From Ampelomyces quisqualis (Eukaryota; Ascomycota; Dothideomycetes; Pleosporales; Phaeosphaeriaceae), in the NCBI GenBank assembly GCA_018398575.1, contig JAGTXZ010000003.1, positions 1,612,001 to 1,676,000 on the forward strand: DNA of 64,000 bases, read 5' to 3'. Below the pieces are notes generated by a model, which was given only the letters and a program-made list of their open reading frames with translations, did not search any database and had not been told where the DNA came from. The translations under genes and the position numbers were made by a program. Below, in pieces: positions 1-9,689 of this stretch; position 1 is the first letter of the stretch; each line of letters opens with the position of its first letter.

Positions 1-400
1 TAAGAAACGTTAAAACAGTATAGCAAAGTAAGAAGTTAGACTAGCTATAAGTAAAGTACACTATAGTAGCTGTGCTAACACTACTTACAGTTACTTTAGA
101 TTTACTAGGAAGCCTTTATAAAACAGTGCACGTTAATCTTGTTAAACTAGCCTCTAAAGACCTACTCCCAAGCCAAGTCTTCTAAGACTCTAGACTAGGA
201 CTAGCGCTAGAACTAGAGGACAAGGACAAAGATCTGCGCGAATAGGAAGTAGAAGAAATACTCTAAGAGAAAAACGTACAAGGCTGCAACAAGAAACAAG
301 TGCTAGTTAAGTAGAAGAGATAGCTTACACTGTTATAGTACCTAAAGGAAGACTTCTTTGATATAGAAGTACTTTACACATTTAAAGGCAACTAGACAAA
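1..400 (+). pseudogene. 3' end of a Ty3/gypsy chromovirus pol gene, RIP-degraded and cut by the window edge
   Basis: Read on the + strand in the frame of position 231, this stretch gives the tail of a retroviral-type integrase followed by a chromodomain. The text VHVNLVKLASKD (about 130-165) resembles the usual integrase C-terminus. From 231 it runs DLRE-stop-EVEEIL and continues to LVK-stop-K, the chromodomain pattern EWEVEEIL...LVKWK with tryptophan TGG codons turned into TAG. All stops seen are of the kind RIP makes. The rest of the element lies left of the window. It is not the element at 1335-8430, which lies on the other strand and has its own chromodomain. Its own LTR could not be found without a second copy. 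Confidence 0.7.
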
Positions 401-1329
401 GCGTTTACAAGGCAATATTACTTAAGAGACAACAAGTATATAAATTTAGAGCTACGTAGGCTATAGGAAATTTATTTTAGGCTCTAAAGGAGTAACTATC
501 TAGGGACAGCTAGGCTCTTACAGAGAACTCTAAGAAGTTAGCCTAAGAGTACAGCAAAGACATAACAGCTTAGGCCTAATCTCTAACAAAGGGTAACTTA
601 TTATTATTAAGGGACGTAGAGTAGTAATAGTAGTAATAGGGCAGGCCTAGAAGGCTGTTGCTAAAGCCTAGAGGTAACGCTGCGCGTAGCTTAAAGCAAG
701 GAGAGACAGGAGTAGTAGTAAGAGTAGCGTAGAAAAGGGCCTTGCGTAATCTTTAGTTAGTAAACTTATAGACTAGAAGCGGGCCAGCTGCTACTTACGT
801 TCTGGTTGGCTATAATCTTGCGCTGCAACGCTATTATCTCCTACATACCTTAACCTAACATATTTAGAGCAGGAACTAGGTTATTTACCTAGTTCCTGCA
901 GCTAGGCGTTGCAACAACAAGGGACAATAATAGAGTATTAGGAGCAGAGCTAAAGGCTAAGGCTGTTACGCTACTATTCTAAGTAAGCTAGTAAGCTACC
1001 TTAAAGTTAAGCTTAGCGTTGTAGAACTACAGCAAGTTAGAAGAATAGTTGTAGAATAGGTGCAGACAGAAAACTGCCTACAGCCTTTAAGTATGTAAAG
1101 GCGCGCGTGCTAGCCTTCTTAATATATACCTCTATATTCTTACTATTAGCAACAAGCTTGTAGGCCTTAAGCGCTGCGCGAAGGGCTAGATGCGCAGAGA
1201 GCTAGCTTACAAACAACTTGCAACAGTATTTTACTATATAACAGAAGCTACACTTCTTGCTACTATTCTATACACAGTTAATATAGCTGCAAACTGCGCA
1301 CTTCTTAACGCATAATAAGTAGTTAAACT
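401..1329. other. AT-rich RIP-degraded DNA, no gene recognised
   Basis: There are no open frames beyond a few dozen codons. TAG and CTA triplets are dense, as in the rest of the transposon block. The start may include the 3' untranslated part or LTR of the left-edge chromovirus, but no repeat partner is visible to prove it. The only clear structure is the hairpin at 869-899. Confidence 0.6.
869..899. repeat. Perfect 13-bp inverted repeat with a 5-nt loop
   Basis: The arm GCAGGAACTAGGT (869-881) is followed by TATTT and then by its exact reverse complement (887-899). The outer flanks are also loosely complementary (GCTGCAACGC to the left, GCGTTGCAAC to the right), so the full fold-back may span about 820-915. 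The 12-mer GCAGGAACTAGG recurs at 8669-8680. It may be the tip of a fold-back element or terminal inverted repeats left by a deletion. Confidence 0.75.
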
Positions 1330-1334
1330 GCACG
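1330..1334. repeat. Target-site duplication, left copy
   Basis: GCACG directly precedes the first base of the left LTR. The matching right copy at 8431-8435 reads GTACG. The single difference is a C-to-T change at a CpA, as RIP makes. Five bases is the normal duplication length for Ty3/gypsy integrases. Confidence 0.75.
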
Positions 1335-1633
1335 TGTAACAACGCAGGTAGGTATAGCTATTAGAATTGAATTAGATACGTATTAGAGGCATATAGGAGT
1401 GCATGTTGTATCAGAGATTCTAGATTAGCTATACACCTATAGGTCTTGTACAGAAGGACAAGAGAAACTTATCCTCTATCTATGCTATAGGCTTATATTT
1501 ATAGTAGGCGTAGTAGCTGAGTTAGAGCGCTGTTAGAGCGCTTTTAGTCCTAATCTACTAGCTCCCTACATAATCTGTTACTAAGCCTTTATAAGGTATT
1601 AGATGTAACATGTGTTTGCATGTGCTTGTTACA
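1335..1633 (-). repeat. 3' LTR of the chromovirus
   Basis: 299 bp, starting TGTAAC and ending GTTACA. It differs from the other LTR (8132-8430) at 17 sites by eye, all C/T or G/A transitions, with no insertions or deletions. It holds the R-region motif AGGATAAGTTTCTCTTGT (- strand, 1475-1458), about 30 bases downstream of a TATAAATATAAG box (- strand, 1503-1492). Confidence 0.95.
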
Positions 1634-1650
1634 TTACCCTTCTTCTTGAA
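1634..1650 (-). other. Polypurine tract of the chromovirus
   Basis: On the - strand TTCAAGAAGAAGGGTAA lies directly upstream of the 3' LTR. This is where plus-strand DNA synthesis is primed, and it fixes the element's orientation as leftward. Confidence 0.8.
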
Positions 1651-1831
1651 ATTAATAGTCTCTATTAATTAGGTTTGTATTAGTGTTGTTTTAGATACCT
1701 TTCCAAATTGTTGTAAACTCTTATTTACTTTAAGTTCATTTTGGGATAACGTAATATAGCTGTTTGTTGTTGTTTTAATTGGCGCGCTAGCGCGTTTAAC
1801 GTTCTTAACTTTACCTTAAGCTTTTTGAGCA

Positions 1832-1840
1832 TATATATAA
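1832..1840 (+). promoter_or_regulatory. TATA box upstream of the antisense frame
   Basis: TATATATAA is followed by a pyrimidine-rich stretch at about 1858-1890 (CTTCTCTATACTCTCTCCC), the usual arrangement at fungal transcription starts. The ATG of the antisense frame follows 117 bases downstream. Nothing on the - strand explains this promoter, since it lies between pol and the 3' LTR. Confidence 0.5.
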
Positions 1841-1956
1841 GGCTAGCTCTCTAGTATACTACTTCTCTATACTCTCTCCCTTACGTTTGTATACCTAAAG
1901 CTATCTAAGCCTTGTCCTTTCTTAATTACTAGCTAACTATATAGTAGATACACACA

Positions 1957-2646
1957 ATGCCTATTCCTGTCCCTTCTAGGGCTTATCTTCTAGCCTATTA
2001 GGTTGTTTACCTGCAGGCTGCAAGGGCTTTTACCTGCAGCTATTTTAATATTAAGTTTAGATTCTATTTAGACGTGTCTAAGAAGTGTGCTTATTGCACA
2101 CTCTTAAATAAGAAGTGTTGCCTAGTTCTCCTATATGCAGGCTAAGAGTATAATAGCCTCTTTAGGGCCCTTAACTGCAGGTTTGCTACCTTAGGTAGAG
2201 ATAAGTCTAACAAGGTAGTGTTAGAGCAGAAGGCTACTATTAAGGAGGCAGCGTTTTAGTTGGCTGCTGTTGTGCAAGTAAGCACTGCATAGGTAGCTAA
2301 CATAAACAACGCTAACTTGTTAGTTAGCGCTTATTACTAGAGAGAGGAGCTGGCTAGAGAGGTTAGGGTAATAGCTAAGGAGGTTAGGTTGCTTAGGAGG
2401 AGCATAGCAGGGTTAACTAGTGTAGTTACTTAGCTAGTAGATGTTATAATAGCATTAAGGGCTAATTAGTTGGCAGAGCAGGAGGAGGCGCAAAAGGCAG
2501 CGCAGAAGGCTAGTACTTGTAGTAAGTAGAGCTAGAACAGAAGACTACTAGGTAGTGCGTTAGTGTCTGCACCTAGGGATTTAGACAATTAAGAACGTCC
2601 TACTAGTAGCAACAACAGTCTGCTATTAGATCTAATAGAAGAGTAA
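1957..2646 (+). pseudogene. RIP-inactivated 229-codon antisense accessory frame inside the chromovirus
   Basis: Starting at an ATG with A at -3, one frame runs 229 codons to TAA with no frameshift needed. It is broken by ten internal stops (codons 15, 63, 101, 112, 128, 159, 171, 191, 193, 212), eight TAG and two TAA. Each is one transition from CAG, CAA or TGG, and none is TGA. The deduced product has a cysteine cluster near residues 44-55 (CAYCTLLNKKCC, that is C-x2-C-x6-CC) and an alanine-, glutamate- and leucine-rich part at 129-185 likely to be helical or coiled coil. It runs opposite to gag-pol, beyond the chromodomain. Its function is unknown. The cysteine pattern recalls small zinc-binding motifs but could be chance. 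Confidence 0.6.
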
Positions 2647-2689
2647 GACTTCTATTGTTAATAGCTGTTACCTACTAGTGTAGTAGTTG

Positions 2690-5600
2690 CAATATTAAGT
2701 TTAATTTCCTTAACATAATTGTCTTGTAATGCTGTAAGATCTTTAACTCTTTTTTCTTATGCTGTAATCTATTTGGCTAACGCTTATAGAGGTTTTAGCT
2801 GTTTTAGATAGCGTTTATAGAACGCTTATAATATATGTAGGGCGCCTATAAAGTTTAAGGCATTGTACCAGGTAGGGTTAGGATTATAGCCTACCTATTT
2901 TACACAATACTTTAGGATAGAGCAGTATAGCTTGCTAGCTAGGATCTCTTTAACTTCCTATTCTTTAACCCCTTAAATTAGGATACTAGATAGGTTTAGG
3001 CTTGGCTAACTAGCTAGGGGGTTGTTAGGGTCCTTGCAGAGGACATCTAGAGCAAACACGTTATAGATCTTAGATCCTTTAGGTAGCTTTAGTTAAAATA
3101 AATAGCTAACTTGTTCTAGAACTTCAAAGGGGCCTTCCTACAATTCAGCAAGTTTGCGACTTAGGCAGGTAACAGATAGGTTTTAGGTTAAGAGGTAAAC
3201 CTTGTTACTTACTGCTTAATTAACAGGTTAATAATATTTGTTTACCTTAGTAGCTATTTATTGCTGCGCCTTCTCTATATTGTCTTTAGCTGTGCGCTAG
3301 GCTTTATACATGTAGGTAGCTAAGCTTAAGGCATCCTTAACGTTTACATCTTTGTGTTTTAAAGGAGATAATACCTAATTCTAGCTCTGTTGTAGTTTAG
3401 ATCTAAACAGGAGCTAGTATAGTGCTATACTAATTGTGGAGTGCAGCAGTGTAGCTTAAGCTTAATTAATTATTAGCAAGAGGTTACTCTAGTTGTCCTA
3501 GTAGTAGGATACAAAGGGCCTTAATTGTTAATTAATATACTTGTTTATAATCTTAGTTTGTCTATTAGTTTGTTTATAGTAGGCTGTAGAAAGCTTAATT
3601 TGCACGCCTAGGATCTTGCAGAACTTAGACTAGAATTAGGACACAAACTAAGGGCTGTAGTTAGACACTATGCTTTTAGGCGTGTAGCTGAATTGGTATA
3701 CCTATTAAATAAACAAATAAGCTATTTTCTAGGCGTTAATAGTCTTGTAATACGGGATAGAGATAGCTTGCTTTAATAGGCAATTAATAATAACTATAAT
3801 TTGATTATAGCTATGCTAATTAGTTAGGAATGTCTTGAAATCTATATACAAATACTGCATAGGCCTGTTAGGAATTGGTAACAGATAGAGGAACCCTTAG
3901 GATTAGAGCTGTCTTAGATAGAATCTTTAATAGGAAACGCAGTTTTGTACATAGCGTTTGTATATAGCTTCTATGCCTTTCTAGTAGTATTGCTAAGCCA
4001 GAAGCTAATACGTCTTTGTAGTGCTTAGGTAGGCAGTAGATACTTAATTATAAGCTTCTCTAATTAGTTAGGTGCATAAAGAAAAATCCCTAGGTACACA
4101 TAGGCGTAAGTAATACAGCAGTAGTCCTTCTTAGACACAATACAGCTATAGTAGCGTAAGGCGTTCTTTCTTAAAGGAGCGGCGATTCTCTGCTAACAGG
4201 GCTTTAATTAGTTCTAACAAGTTAAGATTTAGAGGGGCACTAATAGATTGGACTAAAATAGCTAAAATATTAATCTCTAGCTAGTTACAGATGTAGTTCT
4301 AAGCTAGTTTAGAGTTAACTAGGGGGTTTAGGCGTTTAGGTCCCAGAAGTACACAGGATCTGTTATCTTGTTAGGCAGCCTTAACCTTGCTAATATTCTG
4401 TTCCCTTTGGCTTAGAATATTAGCTTGCTTGTTAAGCTTACTAGGCGTGTACTTAATGCAGAAATTAAAAGAGGTAATAATCTCTGCCTATTATGCTTAA
4501 CGTGCATTAAGAACCTTAGTAGTTATAAAGTATTCTAAGGAGTAGTAATCTAAATATACCTGGATTTAACTCTGTATAGAAGTAAGTTTAGCTCTCTACT
4601 TTTTAAACGCTTTTAGGATAGCAAAAAGTTCTTTGTTGTATATTTCCTAATTAAGCTTGGCCCTAGATAGAGTATAACTGTAGAAGGCTACAGGATACTA
4701 CTTGTTGTTAGGGTGCTTCTAAGAGAGTACCTCTACTATTACTCTATCTAACGCGTTAGTTTCTAACTTTGTGTTATACTTGGGATAGAAATAAGATAGC
4801 GTAGGAATAGCTAGGAGTAAGGCTTTAATCTAATCAAAAGCCTGTTAGCAGTCTATAGTCTATTTAAACAGTGTAGAGAGACTTTAAAGCTTTAGGATTA
4901 GTTTGGCTATACAGGAGAAATCCTTAATAAACTGTTGATAGAAACTAGTAAAACTAAGAAATAACTTAACGCTAGTAACTGTAGTAGGTTTAGCCTAGTT
5001 TTAGAGTGCTTCTACCTTATTAGGGTTAACTTTAGTGCCCTAGTTTGTTAAAACGTAGCCTAAATACTTTATATAGGTTACATAGAATTTACTCTTCTAA
5101 ATGTCTACTTAGAGTCCTGCAGTACGTAGGCGCTCTAAGACCTTTTGGACGTGTTCCTAATATAAGTTTATATCCTCTAAGTAGATTAGGATGTTGTTAA
5201 GATACGCAATGCAGAAATTGTTAAGATAATTAATTAGTATATTATTTATATAGCGCTAATATGTTGCTAGCCTATTGCATAAGCCAAAAGAGAGAACCTT
5301 ACACTTGTATGTACTGTAACAGGTCTAAAAGGTAGTATACTCTTTAGAGTTAGGATCTATACAAATTTTGTTAAAGGCAGCCTAGATGTTAAACTTAGTA
5401 AAGATCTTAGCTTTAGAGGGATGTAATAGTAGCTTATTGATGCAAGGGATTAGATAGATGTCCTTGCGCGTAAGGGCGTTAATCTTCTAGTAGTCTATAC
5501 AGATGCGTATATTTCTATTTGGTTTGCGTATACAGAGAATAGGTAAAGTAAAAGGGCTTTGGCTAGCCTTAATAAAACTCTTCTAAAGGTGTTCCTAGAC

Positions 5601-7900
5601 GTAGGCCTTGGTAGCTTTAAGCTTCTCCTAATTCTGCTTGTACAGGGGACTAAACGCATTTGGTAATAGTTCTTTAAAGACAATCTTGTGATTATACAGA
5701 TAGTAAGGAGGTAATTAATTGGCTGCTAACTTGCTAAATACATTCTGATACTAGGAGTAGCAGGTAGGTAATCTCTTATCTAATTGGCTTTAATTGTCTG
5801 CGTTGTCCTTAGAAGCGAGAATCCTGTTAATCTTATAGAGGCTTGTTATAAAGAACTTGTTCTAGGGCTTCTTTATAATAAAGTAAAATGTATTGGCAGA
5901 AATAAGAGCTATGCGGGTGCTTAGAGGGGATTTGGACTCTAAGCGGGTTTGCTTGGTTAGGGTATAAGGAATCTCTAAGATTTTTTGGGCTAATAGGAGC
6001 TTTAAGCATCCCTTAATACAATAAATAGAAGAAGAAGAACAGTAAGGACTATTTTGGATACAATAGTTTTCTTTCTCCTATAGAGCGTTGCGTTGTTGCA
6101 CATTAAGATAGACAGTAGCTAGCACTATAGCTTGATATAGAATAGTAGGAATAGAGGGTAAAGGATTATATAAATAGAAGTACTTAGATAGCCAAATAAA
6201 CTATAACCTATCTGTGTCTAATTAAATCTTAAATTGTCTTAACTATTAGAGGCTAAGTATACAATCCTAAGACCTAAGATTAAGAATAAAGAATAGACAG
6301 TTCAAAATCTTTTAGCTATTAATATTTAAGTGTAGTTAAATATATTAAGTAACTAAAGAAGTAATCTAATCCTTAAAGCTACGCACCTAAACCTAGAAGG
6401 GGAGCTTCTAAATAGGTTGCTGCAAGGCTTTAGAAACAGATAAAACAATTTGTAAATTTAGAAATAGGAAACCTTAAGCACTAGTGTTAACAAGAGTATT
6501 AAGGCGTAAGCTAAGGCCTTAGTTGTAAAGAAGCGTAGGTATAAGGAAATAGAGACTGCAAAACAAATAGGAAAGGTTAAGGTAGAATAGATTGTAACAG
6601 CTTAGGCCTAGAGAGAAGTGTCCTTTTGGGCGCTTCTGTTTCTTGTACAATATACCTTCTGATTAAGTTGCTCTTAAGCATCTTTATACTTATCTACTTC
6701 TACAGCTTTAATCTAACGTATATAAGGCTTTGTACAGTTACTAGAGTAGTGTCCTAGCTTACTGTAATTATAACAACTACTAGAGGTCTTTTATTGTTCT
6801 AGCTTAAGGGTCTTTATAAGAAGACGTACTGTTGTAGATTAATAGGCTAGCGCAGAATTTGTTAGAGCGTTAGTAGTAGTAGTCTGATTTGGCTTTGAAT
6901 TCTGTTGTAGAGCTAACCTAATTAGCAACTTAGCAGCAGCTAGTGTTATACTTGGTATAGAGTTGTTCTTCTGCTCTATATTGTATGTAGTAAGGTGTTC
7001 TACTATCTGATTGAATAAGTTCTTTTATTAGTGCCTAAATCCTAGGTTAGGGGCTTGCAACCCTAGCGTAATCTTAGTCTACAAGTAGTAAAACTACTCT
7101 AAAGAGGGTACTTGTCTCTTAACTGCAGAACTTAAAAACCTAGCTTTAAATAAGGAGAACGTTTTCTCCTTTGTTATCTGCAATTAATTAAACGCTGCAC
7201 AGCTTTTGGCTACCTTGTTGCCTATAATAAAATAGGACTTAAGTAGCTTAACTATTTGCTTAGCGTTCTAGAATTGCTCTTAATTAGTATCTGATAAATA
7301 TTGTAGCTTAAGATAGCTCTTAGCTAATCCTGTAGTATAGCCCTATACTAAGGCTATGCGTTGTCTTTTAGTCTAATAGTAATCTAAGTTAATTTTAAGT
7401 TAATCCTAGATTAAGGCCTGCTATTAGCAGAAGGTAGGATCTTTTCTATTGCTAAGATTGTCTATATTAGGCGTTTTCTTAGATTGTTAAAGTTAGCGAG
7501 AGCCTTTATAGCAATATAAGTACTTAGATGTAGAGCTGTTAAATAAACAGCAGGGTGCAGAATTGTTCTAGGGTAATTTAGTAGTAGGTAGAGGCTTGTC
7601 TAGTCCTACTAACAGAGTTAGTCCTTTCTTAAGAGAATTAATTTCTGCTAGAGCCTGTTTCAAATCTTGTTGTAATTAATTAACCTCTATTTGGGCAGAG
7701 GTTAGATTTAGTGCAGCTCTAGGCTAAGAGAGTTTCTTAGTGTCTGTCTTTTTTGCTTTAGCACTCTGTTGCTAGGTTGTTACAGTTAATAGAGAGTTGT
7801 CTTAGAGAAAGGCTCTTAGAGTTAGTTCTTTAGGGGGAGTTATTAGCGTTGCCTCTAATACTCCTAGGTTATTAATAGTCTCTAAGTTTCTATTGTAGCG
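2690..7900 (-). pseudogene. Decayed gag-pol of the chromovirus
   Basis: Several landmarks are readable on the - strand despite many stops. The gag zinc knuckle at 6775-6734 reads CYNYSKLGHYSSNC, where the second cysteine has become tyrosine (TGC to TAC). The reverse transcriptase begins with KPNRNIRICIDY near 5530-5490. Its catalytic motif at 5204-5181 reads YLNNILIY, where active enzymes have YLDD or YVDD. RNase H shows LETNALDRVI near 4770-4740. Integrase text such as LTGLCSICI appears near 3870. The C-terminal chromodomain at 2962-2830 keeps EVKEILASKLY and VGYNPNPTWYNALNF. Frame limits cannot be given exactly because stops replace Q and W codons throughout. Confidence 0.85.
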
Positions 7901-8110
7901 CCAAACGTAACTTTTCTAAAGTAATCCTAACTGTTGTGTTAATAGGAAGATCTAAACCTAAAGGCTTTAGCTATTAGGAGATCTAAGGGATCCTAACTGT
8001 GTTTAATAGATTTAAGGTTGCAAACAGATCTAATTTGGATAGAGTTCTAGACGTTTTAACGCAATCTTTTTAAAAGTAAATAGCAATATTATCTGAATGC
8101 TATTACTAGT

Positions 8111-8131
8111 AGGATAAAGTTTCTCTTGTAA
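8111..8131 (-). other. Probable self-priming primer-binding site
   Basis: The bases just inside the 5' LTR do not begin with TGG as tRNA-primed elements usually do. On the + strand they read AGGATAAAGTTTCTCTTGT. The reverse complement of the 3' LTR segment 1458-1475 reads AGGATAAGTTTCTCTTGT, the same apart from one extra A. The start of the element's own transcript could therefore anneal here, as known for Tf1/sushi-group chromoviruses. Confidence 0.65.
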
Positions 8132-8430
8132 TGTAACAACACAGGTAGGTACAGCTATTAGGATTGAATTGGATACGTATTAGAGGCATATAGGAGTGCG
8201 TATTGTATCAGAGATTCTAGATTAGCTATATACCTATAGGTCTTGTATAGAAGGACAAGAGAAACTTGTCTTCTATCTATGCTATAGGCTTATATTTATA
8301 GTAGGCGTAGTAGCTAAGTTAGAGCGCTATTAGAGCGCTTTTGGTCCTAATCTGCTAGCTCCCTACATAATCTATTACTAAGCCTTTATAAGGTATTAGA
8401 TGTAACATATATTTGCATGTGCTTGTTACA
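8132..8430 (-). repeat. 5' LTR of the chromovirus
   Basis: 299 bp with the same TGTAAC...GTTACA ends and the same length as the 3' LTR. It carries the promoter TATA box on the - strand. The stretch complementary to the primer-binding site is at 8255-8267. Confidence 0.95.
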
Positions 8431-8435
8431 GTACG
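8431..8435. repeat. Target-site duplication, right copy
   Basis: GTACG directly follows the right LTR and pairs with GCACG at 1330-1334, allowing one RIP-type transition. Confidence 0.75.
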
Positions 8436-9530
8436 CGCTTTAGCGTTGCAGCCTTGTTATTAGAGTTGCTAGTTACTTTATAACTACCTGTATAGCAATA
8501 GCGCCTTAAGAGCGTAACAGGGTTAGAAGAAAAGCGCTTAGAGCGCGCAGGAGACAACATTAGAAAGCAATTAATAGGTTAATTGTTAGAGAAGTAGGTG
8601 TAGTTAGTGTATAGTCTAGGCGCAGTCTAAAGGTAGAGGAAAGACTAAAGAAGAATAGTGTTAGTAGTGCAGGAACTAGGACAGAGCTAGCCAAGCGCTA
8701 ACACAAAATTACAGTAGGCGCATAGACACACGCGCATAGCAGGCAGCTAGGCAACAAGTAGTGCTAGAATAACCTTAGCCTATCTACGCAACGCAATTGC
8801 TACATTACAACAACACAGGCTTCTATATTAAGAGAAGGGTAAGTAAAGAGGTATGTAATAGGCTAGGCTTTGCCTAGCTCTTTGCCTTCTTAGGAAGAGC
8901 TTAGTCTAGCCTTACTACCTCTTTATAGACTAGTACGCACAGAGGGTATATAAACCTCTTCTATAACTAGTAGAGAAGCTTAAGAAATATAACTCTTTCT
9001 AGCACCTTATTGTTCTATCTTTGCGGGCTAGCCTATAACAGTTAGATACACTAGCTACTTCTAGTTCTAGTTTATTCTAAATTAAGCTAGCCTAAGTGCC
9101 TTTTACAAATAATATAAAATTTCTTCTCCTTTTTTATTATGTTTGTGTACGCTATAATTAACGCAGCTAGCTTAATATAGTCTAGTTAGTTACTACTAAA
9201 GCTAAGTAACAGGTTCTTTACAGAGATAATAGGCGCAATAAGGTTATTTTATCTAAGTTAATATCTAGTTCTCTAAGCTTTTAGCTACCTACTTATTTCT
9301 TAGAAAGTATATATAATAGGTTTATAGTATAATTATAAGTCTCTTATAAGCCTTACTATTAGACAAAGCTATAGTTTTAGGCAGTTAGTAAGCTAAATAT
9401 ACTAGAAAACTATAGGTAGTTATTAATTGCTAGGTTTTATATATATATAAGGTAGAAGATTAAAGGTTAAAGCTATAGTTTAGGCAAATAGGCTAGGCCT
9501 GTAGGTACCTAGTATTAATTAATTAGGGTA
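8436..9530. other. AT-rich RIP-degraded DNA of unknown origin
   Basis: No frame of useful length occurs and no protein family is readable. It is the right-hand flank of the site into which the chromovirus inserted, so it was once continuous with 401-1329. A TATA-like GTATATAAACC at about 8946-8956 and an inverted repeat at 8844-8925 suggest another, older element. No second copy is in the window to define it. Confidence 0.55.
8844..8925. repeat. Imperfect inverted repeat
   Basis: The left arm 8844-8866 (TAAAGAGGTATGTAATAGGC and on to TAG) matches the reverse complement of 8906-8925 (TAAAGAGGTAGTAAGGCTAG) with three extra bases in the left arm. The arms are separated by about 40 bases, which also contain shorter AGGCTAGGC/GCCTAGC matches. 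Confidence 0.6.
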
Positions 9531-9686
9531 GCTACACGCATAATGCAGAGCTTAGGCACTATACTTCTGCAGATTAGAGTAGCTACACGTGTAATATAGA
9601 GCAGGAGAAGAGCTAATAATTGCTTGTTAATAGGCTTAGACGCGCAATGCAGAACTAGGAGGACAGCTATACGCATAATGCAGAGC
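9531..9686 (+). repeat. Four degenerate copies of a 21-nt motif
   Basis: Copies lie at 9531-9551, 9582-9602, 9634-9655 and 9666-9686. Copies 1 and 4 read GCTACACGCATAATGCAGAGC and GCTATACGCATAATGCAGAGC. Copies 2 and 3 differ at a few sites, mostly transitions. Spacing is irregular (51, 52 and 32 bases), so this is not a simple tandem array. Confidence 0.65.
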
Positions 9687-9689
9687 AAA

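Larger units (their letters stand above)
1335..8430 (-). mobile_element. Full-length Ty3/gypsy chromovirus, heavily RIP-mutated
   Basis: The element is 7,096 bp, bounded by two 299-bp LTRs and a 5-bp target duplication. It is transcribed leftwards: its 5' LTR is at 8132-8430, its 3' LTR at 1335-1633. Going from right to left come a primer-binding site (8111-8131), gag with a CCHC zinc knuckle (6734-6775), reverse transcriptase (about 5535-5000), RNase H (about 4750), integrase (about 4100-3450) and a C-terminal chromodomain (2830-2962). A polypurine tract (1634-1650) abuts the 3' LTR. The order RT-RNaseH-integrase-chromodomain defines a Ty3/gypsy chromovirus. Stops occur throughout and the element cannot be autonomous. 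A separate antisense frame lies at 1957-2646. Confidence 0.93.

Noticed and set aside
5495..5683. 62-codon - strand frame inside the transposon
   Set aside because: It lies in a different frame from the readable reverse transcriptase (KPNRNIRICIDY) over the same bases and is a shadow of it.
1335..8430. CRISPR array or bacterial mobile element
   Set aside because: The repeats are two LTRs of a eukaryotic retroelement; no regularly spaced short repeats occur anywhere in the window.
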